Under the pieces are notes generated by a model, which made no database searches, was not told where the DNA came from, and saw nothing but the letters and a program-made list of their open reading frames with translations. Shown one piece after another: positions 34,631 to 46,011 of a stretch of DNA of 64,000 nucleotides. The DNA comes from Cryptomeria japonica (lineage: Eukaryota > Streptophyta > Pinopsida > Cupressales > Cupressaceae), in contig NC_081415.1 of the NCBI RefSeq assembly GCF_030272615.1, forward strand, positions 376,913,392 to 376,977,391. Direction: 5' to 3'. A program made the translations under genes and the position numbers. Position 1 is the stretch's first letter; each line of letters opens with the position of its first letter.

Positions 34631-37600
34631 ATGAACTCAAAATGGAAGAGTATCAGTGATACCAACCTGGAGCACATCAATTTGAGGGAATTTAAGAAGC
34701 GGATGTTCAACTTAGATAACCTTGTGCCTATCGTGACCGCACGAAAAATGATGAAGAGTGGTATCGTGCATGTTGTTGGCTTCCTCCCTACCATGCAGTG
34801 CACAGAGTTGGTAGCCGAGTGCGCTAGGCACTATAACCCTGTCAGTAGAGATATTGTGGCACCACATGAAAGAGTGTTGGCCAATATTAGTGATGAGGCC
34901 ATAAGGGAAGCTTTCAGAATTCGAGAATATCATAATGTTGTATATGTGACCAAGGATGAGGCTGATCGAATGTATCAAGACCATTTGGAGGAGTATGACG
35001 CCATCATCAATCATTCCTGGTTGGACAAGCCAAGAAAGGGTGCCTCCAAACTACAGAGGAAGAGCTTGGTAAGGGCGTATTTTAAAGAGAATATTGGAGA
35101 TATGATTGTCTTGTTGAACAGAATAATGGGTAATCCCCAAGGCGCTCCATTTGAGCCTTGGATGTATTATTTCATAAACGAGATAATGAGTGGAGTCAAG
35201 ATGATTGACTGGGCTCAGATGATAAGCAATAACTTGGACAGCCAGCTGAGAAATCTGGAGGCAGATAGGACCTTTTACATGAGCTCATACTTGTTCTATT
35301 CCCTGGCTAGAACCTATAGATACAGAGGCCTCACCTGTAGAGGGGAAGTAGGAAATAAAGAGAATCAATTTCCTGTCTATGATTGTTATTCCCAGTTGCA
35401 CGTGGAAGAAAAGTTACATTTCGAGAGGGTAAATGATACATTTTTGAAGCACATCACACGAACACTGCAAGGTGGATTACATCAGAGACTCTCTCAAGAG
35501 TCTATGGACTTCATAAGCAGATTCGGGTATTGGTATATTCAATACCCGAAATTCACCTACATCAGAATTTAGGGATTTTCCAGATCTCCCTATAAGCTCC
35601 CAGTCTACCCTACCAACCGAGTTGTGCTATTGGAAGTTGTGAGGCAACTAGAGGGCTATATGACAGTTCAAAGAGATAAACATAAGAAGGCAGGAACATC
35701 CTCTCTCACGATTGGAAATGGACTAGAGACATGCCCGTCATCACAAGCCACTGCCACTGTAGAGAAAGAACTGGCTTGGTACCCTTTCTACCAATACAAG
35801 GCAAGAAGGAACTTTGATCCATTCCATAAGATGAAAAAGGTAGAAGGAATGGTATTCGAGCACATAGCTAATTTGGAAGATTATTGGGCTAATGCAATCG
35901 ATAGTTTCGAAATCAGGAGAAGATTTTGGTCAAGGATTCCCCTGAGTATGGTAAGAGCAACGAAAGTATTCAGAGTTGTTGATCAAATAGAAGACAGTTG
36001 TGAGCTTCAGCAGCCGGGCTTTGAGAAGATGAGAAATGAGCCACTGGCCTTGGTTGATTGGTCAGAAGGAGAGAAGTCAGACTTGGCAGACCTTATGAGA
36101 TTAGTGGTCGAATATTCCAAGTGGTGGACATCTGAGAAGACAAAGCAACTAAAGTCCAAAGGTGTTACCTTGACTTTTGATTTAATGGGAATAGATGACT
36201 CTCTGTCCTCCAACCCTTGTATCTTTGCAGGCAATGCTCAGAATCCAAAAAGTGTTGGGTCCCGAAAAAGAAAGGAACTGGTGGGAAGCTCTGGAAAGGC
36301 CAAGGGAAAGAAAGTTATTGGGGAGAGACGCGAATCCAACGAAGGTCATTCCATTTTGAGTGCCGCATCTGCCGTGCCTGACCAGATTGCAGTTGAAGAG
36401 CAAGAGATGGACACAGATATGGGGAATAATGAAGTGAGAGTGCCTTCTCTTTCGATTGAAGAAATAATGAGAGAGGCTGTCCAAAACCCGGACAAGGAAC
36501 AAGTTCTTAATAAAACGACAAAAGTTAAAGAGCCTGAGCCCCCAGTAGTTTTCCTTGATGGTATGGTTACTGGACCAGGAGGGACAAATGGCGGATTTGA
36601 TCAAAATATTGTGGAGCAGTCAACCATTCTTGATTGGTTAAGAGAAAGGATAAGGGATAAGGTTCCTAATGAACCCATTCTGAAGAGAATACAACAACAT
36701 TTTTGGCAAAGGTGAACGAACTAGTCGAAATTAAGCCACCTAAGCCAGCTAGAAAATTCTCTTTGATTCAGAGGGATAGTACAGGGTTTAGGACGGTTCA
36801 GATAGCTGTACCGAAAGAAGGTAAAACTCGGGACAATATTGCCTCGGAGGATTATAAGATTACTACTGTAGAGTTGGGTAAGCCTACTCAGGACCAAGAA
36901 TTCCAATACTTTGACGACTCTTGCAATGCCCTCAAGGCAAGGCTAGCCAAGGAGAAGGAAAAAAGAAAGAAGGTTGAGGAAGAAAATCAGCAGTGGAGGA
37001 AATATGTTCTCCATCTAACTAGGCCACTTAACCATGAGATACCAGTCACCCCTCCGCATCCTCTTCAACAAGAGTCGATGAAAAATTACGAGGACATGAA
37101 GGGCACATTCATGCAAGCTAAGGAATGGATCTTAGATGCTTCGACACGTGCTGACATACTTGTAGAAAATTTGGTATTAGCACTTGAGTCGGCTTCTTCA
37201 TTGGTCAGCAGAATTTAGGACTTAGCTACAAACTGGGAAGATGTTGAAGAAATCCAAGATGAAATACTTCCACAATTGAGGGTTATCCGAGGTCTGTCAA
37301 AGTGAAGCTTGGTAGATGCAGGTGTAATCCAGGCTGGGGATAGGTATGATTGTAACACTTGGTATTATGCTTTGGTCACTAGGATTGAAGTCCTGAAGAA
37401 ATCTGAAACTAAGTGTTTTGAGACAGAGGAAAGTGTCAGAGAAATTTTAAGTAAGGTGTTTCGTGTAGCATCAGAGATCTGGAAGAAAGAGGGTATACGA
37501 GAAAAACACCTACAGGTAGAGAACCTGAGAGCCAGAATTCAGTCGAGCTTTTTCAAAGACTCGGGGATTATTGATAAGGGCGATCTCTCAAGGATTGGAA

Positions 37601-37797
37601 GTTTTCTCCTCATTAACGAGAACTTTCTTGTCCAGGCAGTTGAGTGGGAAGGCATCCTCGCCACATGTATAGATGATGTGGACATCGTCGACTTCCAAAC
37701 TAGTAACCTGCCAAGTGTCACTATGGAAGAGGTTCGGCTCATCGTGTCCAGATACATTAAATCTGCAAAAGGGGAAACTGGACACTCACCTCAGTGA
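34631..37797 (+). pseudogene. Accessory ORF of A2, almost full length
   Basis: About 1,055 codons broken by only three in-frame stops (TAG 35570, TAG 37216, TGA 37303) and one frameshift at a T5 run near 36700. Order: N-terminal DTNLEHINLREF; a helical domain with ISDEAIREAF, MIVLLNRIMG, PWMYYFI and FYMSSYLFYSLA; YPKFTYIRI followed by LPVYPTNRVVLLEVVRQL; a basic Lys/Arg patch (SRKRKELVGSSGKAKGKK, about 36260-36315); an acidic linker; EDYKITTVELGK; and a Lys/Glu-rich coiled-coil C-terminus. No RT, protease, integrase, zinc knuckle, signal peptide or membrane segment is visible. I do not recognise the family; it is only distantly reminiscent in layout of plant transposon-associated gag-like proteins. 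Confidence 0.8.
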
Positions 37798-37816
37798 CAA
37801 TAGCAGCTGTGCCACT

Positions 37817-38685
37817 TGTCATGTTCTCTTTCATTTAAACTAATAGAGTTTTAAGAAACCCTAATTAGGGTTTATAACTTTCAATCTGGGCCCTTGATCA
37901 CTGTTTGATTTCGGCTGTTCATTATTTTCTGAAAAACTATATAAGGCTACCTCCTCTCATTTGGAGAGTGTGAGGTTTTTGATATATTGTTGTGTGAAGG
38001 TCATATTTTCAAATAATATATTGCATGTGCACTTTCTCTCAAGGCTTTGTAATCTCCGTTGTTTGAGTGATTAACATGGTTTCAATTTCCTTAACACATT
38101 AGTTAAAGTTAATTTAAATTTGCTTTCATGTTGTTAGAATTGAATGAAGGATTTGATAAGTATTAATTGACGGTGTATCTTTGCTCATACTTTTCGTGAA
38201 TGGATGATTTCCATTTCACTATGCAAAGTTAGTCTGAGCCTATCCTCTGTGTATGCCAACATTTCGATCATAAGCACAACCCGTTGAAGATTGCACCCGC
38301 TTTGTGTAGTTGTCCTCAGTGTGGTGAAGCAAAGTGTGGTTTTCCGAGAGCACCCAGTTAATACCGTCTCCAAAATTTGTAGGTTTAGATCAGTTTTCTT
38401 AACCTTATCGCTTTTTCCCTTTTTTGAAAGTCTAAACCTCAAAAATCCAAAAAAAGAAGTGAAAGAGCCTAAAATTGATAAATCTAAGTCCAGAAGCTTG
38501 AAAGACATTTGTAAACGTAAGCCCCCCTTGAGATTTTCAGCAAACACTACCCAAGTAGCTATCCCACTAAAGTCGCTTGTTCGCACATATAGACCTTGGA
38601 ATCAACAGTGATTTTTCAGGAGAGGATAGAATACCTTTGGGTATCTTATTCTAATGTTTGGTAGATGATAAATCAGACACCAACA
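37817..38685 (+). repeat. 3' LTR of A2, 869 bp
   Basis: Starts TGTCATGTTCTC about 20 bp after the accessory ORF stop and ends GACACCAACA. It shares with the LTRs at 14757-15693 (minus) and 46409-47382 the 18-bp palindrome, the TATATAA box and the GAGAGGATAGA block. Confidence 0.75.
37856..37944 (+). promoter_or_regulatory. A2 LTR promoter: palindromic telo-box and TATA
   Basis: AAACCCTAATTAGGGTTT at 37856-37873, TATATAA at 37938-37944. The palindrome is 18 of 18 identical in all three LTRs of this family although the surrounding LTR has diverged strongly. Telo-boxes (AAACCCTAA) are known regulatory elements in plant promoters; a role here is inferred. Confidence 0.6.
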
Positions 38686-39520
38686 GGCTGGAACCCACAA
38701 TATTCATATACTATGGTCAGGAGTACATAAATATTACATAGATGGGGAATGCACCTGCAAGGCTACAACCTTCAGGGAAGTCTCATTGACTTACAATTTA
38801 GTTATAATGAGAAAATACAATTAAAGAACTCTGAAATAGCATTTGACAATGCAAGTATGAGTTTCGGTTAAGCACGAGATCTCTGACTGTACTTGCTCTG
38901 CAACATGCTCTGTTTTTGTCTCAGTCAGCTACCGGATCACCTGGCAATCAAATGCGCACGTGAAACTACGCTCAATCACACCAAAATGGATCACCACAAC
39001 AGTAATATACCGAAAACCAATCACCAATTCAATCTTATATATCCGGTCATATCAAAAATAATCTCCTCCAAGTCGGCTATCAAAAATGTAACGTGTAGCT
39101 TCAAGTCGGCTTCAATATCTAACAAGACATAGTACCAGACCAAAACAATTTTCCAAAATGTTTCACCAATGTCGGCCTCATCATTTACACCTCGAACTTA
39201 GTTACCAAAAACACTGCAATCACCGGAAATCTTACCGGGCCAAAACTGCACTGGGATAATCCTGATTTACCGGTTAACTCCTGCTTCCGGATAAGAGGAA
39301 TCATGACCACCAGATCGAATCTCCAAGAAGAGTTGCCATCAATGACAACCTTAAATCATGAATCAAACATTGGAAATCACTGGATGAGTGTCAATTGCCA
39401 ACACTTTGATGGCCTAAATCAGTAACCAAGGCATTGCCGCTACTTCCTCTACCCAACCAATGACAACACTTCCTTTGCCCTCCTAAGCTTCCGACCTGCC
39501 TCTCCTAGCACCGCCAATAG
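38686..39520. other. Intronic stretch with CGG-rich short repeats, unassigned
   Basis: Contains repeated AAGTCGGCT/TCGGCT and ACCGG words between 38930 and 39300 but no ORF, LTR terminus or primer site. Possibly part of another decayed LTR. Confidence 0.3.
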
Positions 39521-39890
39521 ATGCCCAAGTCTGATCCTTTACCTTCATCTCCCCTTTCATTTCCATCTCCCCTTACCATTACTACCTCACCTACATCCAC
39601 TATCCCTTCACCTTTTCCTATTCTTCATCCATCCTACATTTCTACTTCCCTTCACTTCCCTCCATTTCACCCATATCCTTTACCTTCCACTCATCCTCTA
39701 TCTTCTATCCCTTATCCCTCCATCATCTTTTCTTCCTTCCATTACTACCTCTTAACTTTTCCATTCACTCGCATCCCCTTTCACTACCTCTCCAACTTTC
39801 ATCCTTCCCATCCCTACACCCTTTCTTTCCTTTATCTCTCACCCTCCTACCTTCCATCACCCCCTCTTTCTACCTTTCTTCTACCTCTCA
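39521..39890. repeat. Polypyrimidine (C/T-rich) low-complexity tract
   Basis: About 370 bp of almost purely C, T and A, with CCTT, TTCC and CATC words, continuing after the TRIM insertion to about 40105. The long + frame here (Pro/Ser/Leu-rich) follows from the composition and is not a gene. Confidence 0.8.
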
Positions 39891-40049
39891 TGTTACAAGT
39901 GCGGTTGCCGTTGCACCAAAAGATCAACTTGTTAATGCCCGATACAACCACTAGACTTGTAGAATCCACATGAGGTGGTTAAGCCATGTCACAAACCCGA
40001 GCGCTGCGCTGCACAACATAAGGAGACCAAGGGCGCACACCTTGCAACA
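39891..40049 (-). mobile_element. TRIM solo LTR, 159 bp, with target duplication
   Basis: Begins TGTTACAAGTGCGGTTG and ends CACCTTGCAACA on the + strand. Perfect 5-bp target duplication TCTCA (39886-39890 and 40050-40054). It has the same length as the right LTR of the TRIM at 57329-57611 and is highly similar to it, which fixes orientation as minus. Confidence 0.9.
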
Positions 40050-40154
40050 TCTCATACCTCCCATTTCTTACATTCTCTAACCTACATTTTACACCCTTTA
40101 CCCCTTTATGTCACAAACCATTCCTAATCTATGTATAATAAAATATTAAAAACC

Positions 40155-41227
40155 TATGTTACCCTGAGTTTGCGGGATGGGGACGGCAGGGGACGAGTTT
40201 CCGGGACGACAAATATTTTTGCCGATTTTGGGGACGGCGGGGGGACGGCTATATAAAATATAGGGAAAATTTTAAATATATAGGGAAATTTTAAATGTTC
40301 ATATGAAAAATAGATAAAGCATGTATATATACATTATATTCATATAAAAACATGGATAAAGCAGGTATATGTACATTATAGAACCTTAACATACCACATT
40401 TGTGTTCAAAATTCATTGTCAATACTCAATATGCATTCATAATTTAGAATTCAGTGTCAATACTCAATATGCATTCATAATTGATAATATATTATCAATA
40501 CACCAACACTTGTTTGCATGTAGATTCATAATTCAGAATTCAGTGTCAATACTCAATATGCATTCATAATTGATAATATATTGTCAATACACCAACACTT
40601 GTTTGCATGTAGTTCATTGTTTCTTTCTGGTTGGAGGATAGTCTTCCATTTCTATTATGACCTATAACCGCTTCTTTATGCACTACAAAGTTTTGGGTGT
40701 TTGTGAAATTCTATACCAAGCTGTTATTCGTATTTTTGAGTACTTTTGGCTATGATTCAGACTTGTTTACCTTTCATAATTGTGAAAAGTCCAATATTAC
40801 AGACGTGCAACCACTTTTTTAAGCACTACTGAGTTCTAAGTGTTTGTGAAATTTTTTACCAGGCTGCTGCTCATTATTTATGAGTGCTTTTGGAAGTGAT
40901 TCAGACATGTTTACCCATCATATTAGTGAAAACTCAGTTTTGCAGACCTATAATAAAATTAAAAAAAGTTATTTTTAGCATTTGAGTCTTTTTTTTTTTC
41001 TCTGTGCTGGGAAAAGGGGGATGGCTAGCCGTCCCCGGGACGGTTAGGGGACAGGGGGACGTCCCCTTTGAGAATCACTGCCATCCCCAAGTTTCCGGGA
41101 CGTTTCCCACAATTTTTGCAATTTTAGGGACTGCGGGGGACATCCCCTAGCCGTCCCCAAGTCCCCGAAACCTCCCCGGTACAGGGACGAGGGATTTTAG
41201 CCCGGGGACACGTCCCCGGGTTACGTA
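40155..41227 (+). mobile_element. hAT-like non-autonomous DNA transposon in the gypsy LTR
   Basis: Terminal inverted repeats TATGTTACCC and TACGTAACCC (8 of 10) with an 8-bp target duplication TAAAAACC/GAAAAACC (40147-40154 and 41228-41235, 7 of 8). The insertion is absent from the 3' LTR. Both ends are G/C-rich with repeated GGGGAC words; the core is AT-rich with a roughly 85-bp tandem duplication (about 40445-40523 and 40533-40611) and a second diverged duplication at about 40670-40800 and 40810-40945. No transposase. The 8-bp duplication points to hAT; the strand given is arbitrary. Confidence 0.65.
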
Positions 41228-42784
41228 GAAAAACCAAATAGAATAGGAATCATAAATTGCTCAAATCCTAATCCATAATTCTTTTGTGTACATTCATACT
41301 TACGTTTGATGATCCCTATTTTATTATATCTCCTCACAATTTATTTATAACAATTATCTTGATTATATTTAATCAATATACAAATGAATATTATACCCTA
41401 AAAATGAATATTGACAAATGAATATTATATAAATGAATATTATACAAATGAATATTAACTAACAAAAGTAAATATTAACCAAAGTGAATGCTAACCAAAA
41501 ATGAATCAAAAGCTAATTAAATAATGCATGCACCCGATCCACCAAGGGGCACGACATGGAAGGAAAAGTTAGTGGAGGACGTAACCTTCCTTTAAGTCAC
41601 ATCTCTCCCCAAAGATCGGGGCTGCTGGAGAGTTTAAAGGAAGGGACAGCGATGCTTCTTATGGGGGGAGGAAGGCAGTTATAACATAAGGAAAGTCACG
41701 GCAGTGAAGAAAGGAATAAAGGAATAAAATAAGAAGCATACGGTCAGACAGCAAGGAAGAAGGAAAGACTGAGATAGTAGTCGAATCTGTTACAAGGAAG
41801 TTAAGGATATTCAAACAGCCATCAGCGCGTAGAAGGTTAGTATAATCTGAATGATTTCTTATTTAATTTCCAGAATTCATTCCCAGCACATAATGCATAG
41901 CTATAAACTATGAAGTATGTAGGATATTTTGTGTTAAATATGTTACGATACAAGGAAGGAAGACTTAGGGAAATATTTCAGTCAACAAATAAAACATATA
42001 AACAAGCAACATGGGTAACAAAATGAATACTACAAACAATTATGCAAAACAATATGATAATGAAATAAATACTACAAATAATTAATTAATAAATTGAGTG
42101 TTAGAAATATTTAAGTAAAACAATGCTGAGTAATATAACATTTAATCACCATTTAACATTAAACTGTTATCTCTTCAGCAAAATAAATCAATACTAATTA
42201 AGCAATGCACTTACTATGATCAAATGGACTACTGTAATGATAACAATAAAGTTTGACAATTCACATAACAGATAATTAAGGACTAAGTAAATAATTGACA
42301 ATGTAATTCGGATAATGCCATATCAGTTTAAATTCTTAACCCATAGGTTGCAGTGATCTGATTCTTCGTCTTTCTCTAATACTTGCGAAGATAGGGAGTG
42401 TGTGGGGGAAAGGCATAGTAAATTGTTCACATGGCGAAAATGTCCCAACACGGGTAGTAAACCTTGAGGGAGCTGCATGTAGACTGTGTCGTGTGCCCTT
42501 GGCACAGTAAATCTTCCATCTTGTAAGGTTTAGCAGAATACGGAAGAGGATCCTCGTGCAATCTATGGGAAGTAAATCATACAACAAATTAACAATCTAT
42601 TTATCTTAATTGAAAATATTTTATTTCATTATTGGCAAAAGTAAATGATTGATAGGTACACATAATATTAGCTATGGTGGGATAATATGGAAAAAAGTCA
42701 TTTTGTACAAGGATGAGCTCCTAAAACCTAAAATTATTGCTAATTTATGTTTTTAGGGTGAATTTAGGAAGGGGTCATTACAAG

Positions 42785-42796
42785 TGGTATCAGAGC
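42785..42796 (+). other. Primer-binding site (tRNA-iMet type) of the gypsy element
   Basis: TGGTATCAGAGC, the classical plant retrotransposon primer site complementary to initiator Met-tRNA, 2 bp after the 5' LTR end CATTACA. Confidence 0.9.
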
Positions 42797-42839
42797 ATAA
42801 TCCTACCATCCTGTGGGACAAAATTACAACATCGCTCTT

Positions 42840-44410
42840 TAATATGTGTGTACTTTTCAAATGAATATTTCATTCCTTACAAGTGTATGCCTCCTACCTT
42901 GTGAATATTTGTGATTACTAAATTTATTCTTCATTTGTGTTCCTTACCTGACAAGTATTCACCGGTGTATGGCTCATTCCATACGTATATTTGTACAGGT
43001 TTTTTACCTTGCCATATGTTCTATGGTATTTATGTACATGCTTATGCTTTAAAGTCTATTTATGTGAATTCTTATGTATGTGCTTAATGCCTTGCTCATA
43101 TTTATGTGCTTTACATGTATACTTCATACTACATGTGTATTCATTTGAATGCTTCTTGCCTTAAGTATTTTCATGTGTATGCTCTATATGTGTATATACT
43201 TCATGTTTTATGTGTGCGCTTCTTGCCTTAAGAAGTGTATGCTTCATACCTTAAGTGCATCCCCATGTCTTATGTATATTTCTCTCAAATGTATGCTTCA
43301 TGTACTCAGTTTGCAAATATATATGTGTTTTCTATATGTCAGTGTCTTCATTATGATAGCTCCATTGTATACGTGTAGTTTCCTCATGTATGCTTGTATT
43401 GTACATTTATGCTTTATGTCTTGAATATACTTTGTATCATGATTGATGTATTCCATGTGCATTTTATGTATGCCTTTCTCAAAAGCTTCATATCTCAAAC
43501 ATATTTACTTCCTGACTGATGTGTTTTCAGAGTGTTTACTCCATGTGCATATATGTTTGTAACTTATGTGTATTTACGTATTACTTATGCTTTACATATA
43601 TGATTCATGTTTTGTGTGTGTTATACCTTATGCGTATTCATGTGTATGACTCACGTCTTATGTTTCATGTGCATACTTCATGCTTTATGCTCTACATGTA
43701 TGCTTCATGCTTCAAGTGTATCCATTTGTATGCCTCATGACTTAAGTGAATTCAAGTGTATATTCATGCTTTATGTGCTACATATATTCACATATATGCT
43801 TTATAACTTACGTGAATACTTGTGCTATGTGACTTAAGTGAATCCTTGTGCTATGTATATGCTTTATGCCTTGAGTGTGTTCATGTGTGTACTTCATGTT
43901 TTCTGTATCACATGCATATGATCCATGCCTTACATGTATTCAATTGTTTAATTCATGCTTTGCGAGTATTCATTTGAACGATTCATGTTTTCAAGTGTGT
44001 GATTCATGCCTTATGTGTGTTAATGTGTTTAATTCATGTCTTACATGTATTCATGTGTATGATTCATTCTTTATGTATGTTCATGTGTATACTTCATGCT
44101 TCAAGTGTATTCAACTGTATACTTAATGTTTCAAGGGTATGCTCCATGCCTCAAGTGTATTCATTTCTATGCTTTATGCTTCAAATGTATTCCTTTATAT
44201 GCTTTATAAGTATGGTTCATACTCTATGCTCCGTAACTTAAATGAACTCATGGGTCTTCTATGTGTACGCTTCATGACTTATGTGAGTTCATTACAAGCC
44301 GTAAGTATATTCAGGTGTATACTTTATGCTTTATGCATCACATATGTATTTATAAGTATGATTCTTGACTGATGTTTATTCAAATGCTTTTCGCCCTATG
44401 TGTATCTAGT
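42840..44410 (+). repeat. 1.5-kb degenerate minisatellite in the gypsy leader
   Basis: A long run of diverged units of about 24-35 bp built from TGTATTCATGTGTATG and CTTCATGCCTTATG words (for example around 43140-43260, 43610-43760 and 44030-44180). It begins about 45 bp after the primer site, where leader and gag start would be expected. The many short open frames here (Met/Cys/His/Ile-rich on +) are by-products of the repeat. Confidence 0.85.
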
Positions 44411-44945
44411 GCTTACTTCAAATACAAATAATAATCCTCTTTTCAAATCCACCTAATTGAATCCTTGCTACCCAAGTAAAACTTAGTTTTGTCTATGACC
44501 ACTAGTCTATAATCTTTCTAAATTTGGGGAGCCAAGCTAAAAGGAGAAACTCAAGATGAGTTCGGTGGTGAGGGACACATTTTTAAGATCAGGAAACAAG
44601 TTAGCGAATAGATAAGAATCATTAAAGTTCGGAAAATCTCAACTTGAAATATCTCCATAAAATACCTAAGGTGCCTTGGGCAAACATACTTATAGAATAT
44701 TTCAAGGATGTCACCTTCTAGTCAACATGGAGAGACATTGAGGGCAGTGTACATACCATCTACAAAATACATACGAGGGAGGAGTAAGAGAAAGTTATGA
44801 ACTTTGCAAATCCCCAACTTTAGATTACCTTGTCAAAAGTTAAAGTTCAAATGGTAAGGTAACCACAAAAAGAACTAAGGATTACTAAACTTCAAGGGGT
44901 AGTGTTGGAGCCCTCATACCAAAAAGGATTTAGTTAAAATCATTG

Positions 44946-44980
44946 CTTGAGGACAAGCAATTTTGGGAGGGGAGGATTGT
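44946..44980 (+). other. Polypurine tract and TGTCATGACCCC LTR start
   Basis: TTTTGGGAGGGGAGGAT leads into TGTCATGACCCC at 44978. This is the normal junction between internal region and 3' LTR of a gypsy element. About 500 bp later a second such end precedes the 3' LTR at 45479, so two related gypsy 3' ends lie side by side. The first may be a truncated older LTR. Confidence 0.6.
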
Positions 44981-46011
44981 CATGACCCCAGTTTAAAACC
45001 CTAATCATGTCAACTAAATATCTCAATTTTGTGAAGTCTTTGGAGAGACAAAATTGCAATAATGAATAAGAAGATCGTACAACAATCATATAAGCGTTGC
45101 ATGGTATCTAGAGAGTTGAAGTAATAAGCCAATATTAAAGGAGTCACTAAGCAAAAGAGAACTCAATTGATCAAGAAAGTAGTACCATTGGTAACTAAAG
45201 AAGACACATGTAACATTAAGACGTAAGACATAGATAACATCCCTGATAGAGCAATTGCTGATAAGCGATCAATAATAAAACATCGACTGATGCCAACTAA
45301 CAACAATCAAGTAAGAGGCATTTGATATCACTGCAACCAGATCATCGATTTGGAAATTTATTTATCTCTTATCCTTAATTAGATCGGCTCATCTAGAGAA
45401 GATGCTACATAGGAGGGGAAAGAGATTATGTCCCATCCAAATCTTAATTTGCTTGAGGACAAGCAAATTCGGGACGGGCGCCATGCCTAATCTGTGTATA
45501 ATAAAAACCAAATATAATAGGAATCATAAATTACTCAAATCCTAATCCATAATTCTTTTGTGTACATACATAATTACGTTTGATGATCTCTATTTTATTA
45601 TATCTCACAATTTATTTATAAGAATTATCTTGATTATATTTAATTATGCCGAGAGGCATCTACAATGACATACAAATATCTGTAAACAAAAAATTGATTT
45701 TGAATAAATTTGACGTGTAGATGACAAGTAAATGCATGCATGTTTCAGTTTCTCTATAAGTATTATTTTATTACTTTGAATAAATTAGAATCATTGCCAC
45801 TTGCCTCTAAGTATATGAAACTGTTACATCTTTAATGAGAGGGAAGGAGTGCAACATTATTCAGCTCCATGTCTTTCTTGACAACTACTAAACATGCAAG
45901 ACAATTATGTGATATCTCTCGTCATTATTTTACGTATATTTTTTTAGAGTAAAGTATACTAGTCAATATACAAATGAATATTTTACACTAAAAATGAATA
46001 TTAACAAATGA

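Larger units (their letters stand above)
32170..38685 (+). mobile_element. Element A2: pol-less LTR element with accessory ORF
   Basis: Order on the + strand: leader with AAAGTCCGCC array (32655-33510), further leader, accessory ORF (34631-37797), a possible polypurine tract AAAAGGGGAAA (37767-37777) and an 869-bp LTR (37817-38685). Pol is absent. The leader and LTR match element B, and the ORF matches C/A1 and the gypsy copy at 56.9-61.1 kb. The 5' LTR was not found. The plan fits a large pol-less (LARD-like) derivative, but one that has kept a coding module. Confidence 0.7.
40109..46011 (+). mobile_element. Ty3/gypsy-type LTR element, internally degraded
   Basis: 5' LTR 40109-42782 (about 1.6 kb after removing the hAT-like insertion) starts TGTCACAAACC and ends CATTACA. 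Primer-binding site at 42785-42796. 3' LTR from about 45479 to 46011 matches the 5' LTR (shared ATAGGAATCATAAATT, ATCCTAATCCATAATTC and CAATATACAAATGAATATT), carries a roughly 320-bp extra segment (about 45643-45962) and is truncated on the right. GCTTGAGGACAAGCAA, a common sequence before the 3' LTR of plant gypsy elements, occurs at 44945 and 45451. No intact gag or pol remains between. Confidence 0.7.

Noticed and set aside
39521-39973. 150-codon Pro/Ser-rich open frame
   Set aside because: Produced by the C/T-rich low-complexity tract and running into a TRIM LTR; no domain.
43149-44372. Several Cys/Met-rich open frames
   Set aside because: By-products of the TGTATTCATGTGTATG minisatellite, present in overlapping frames.
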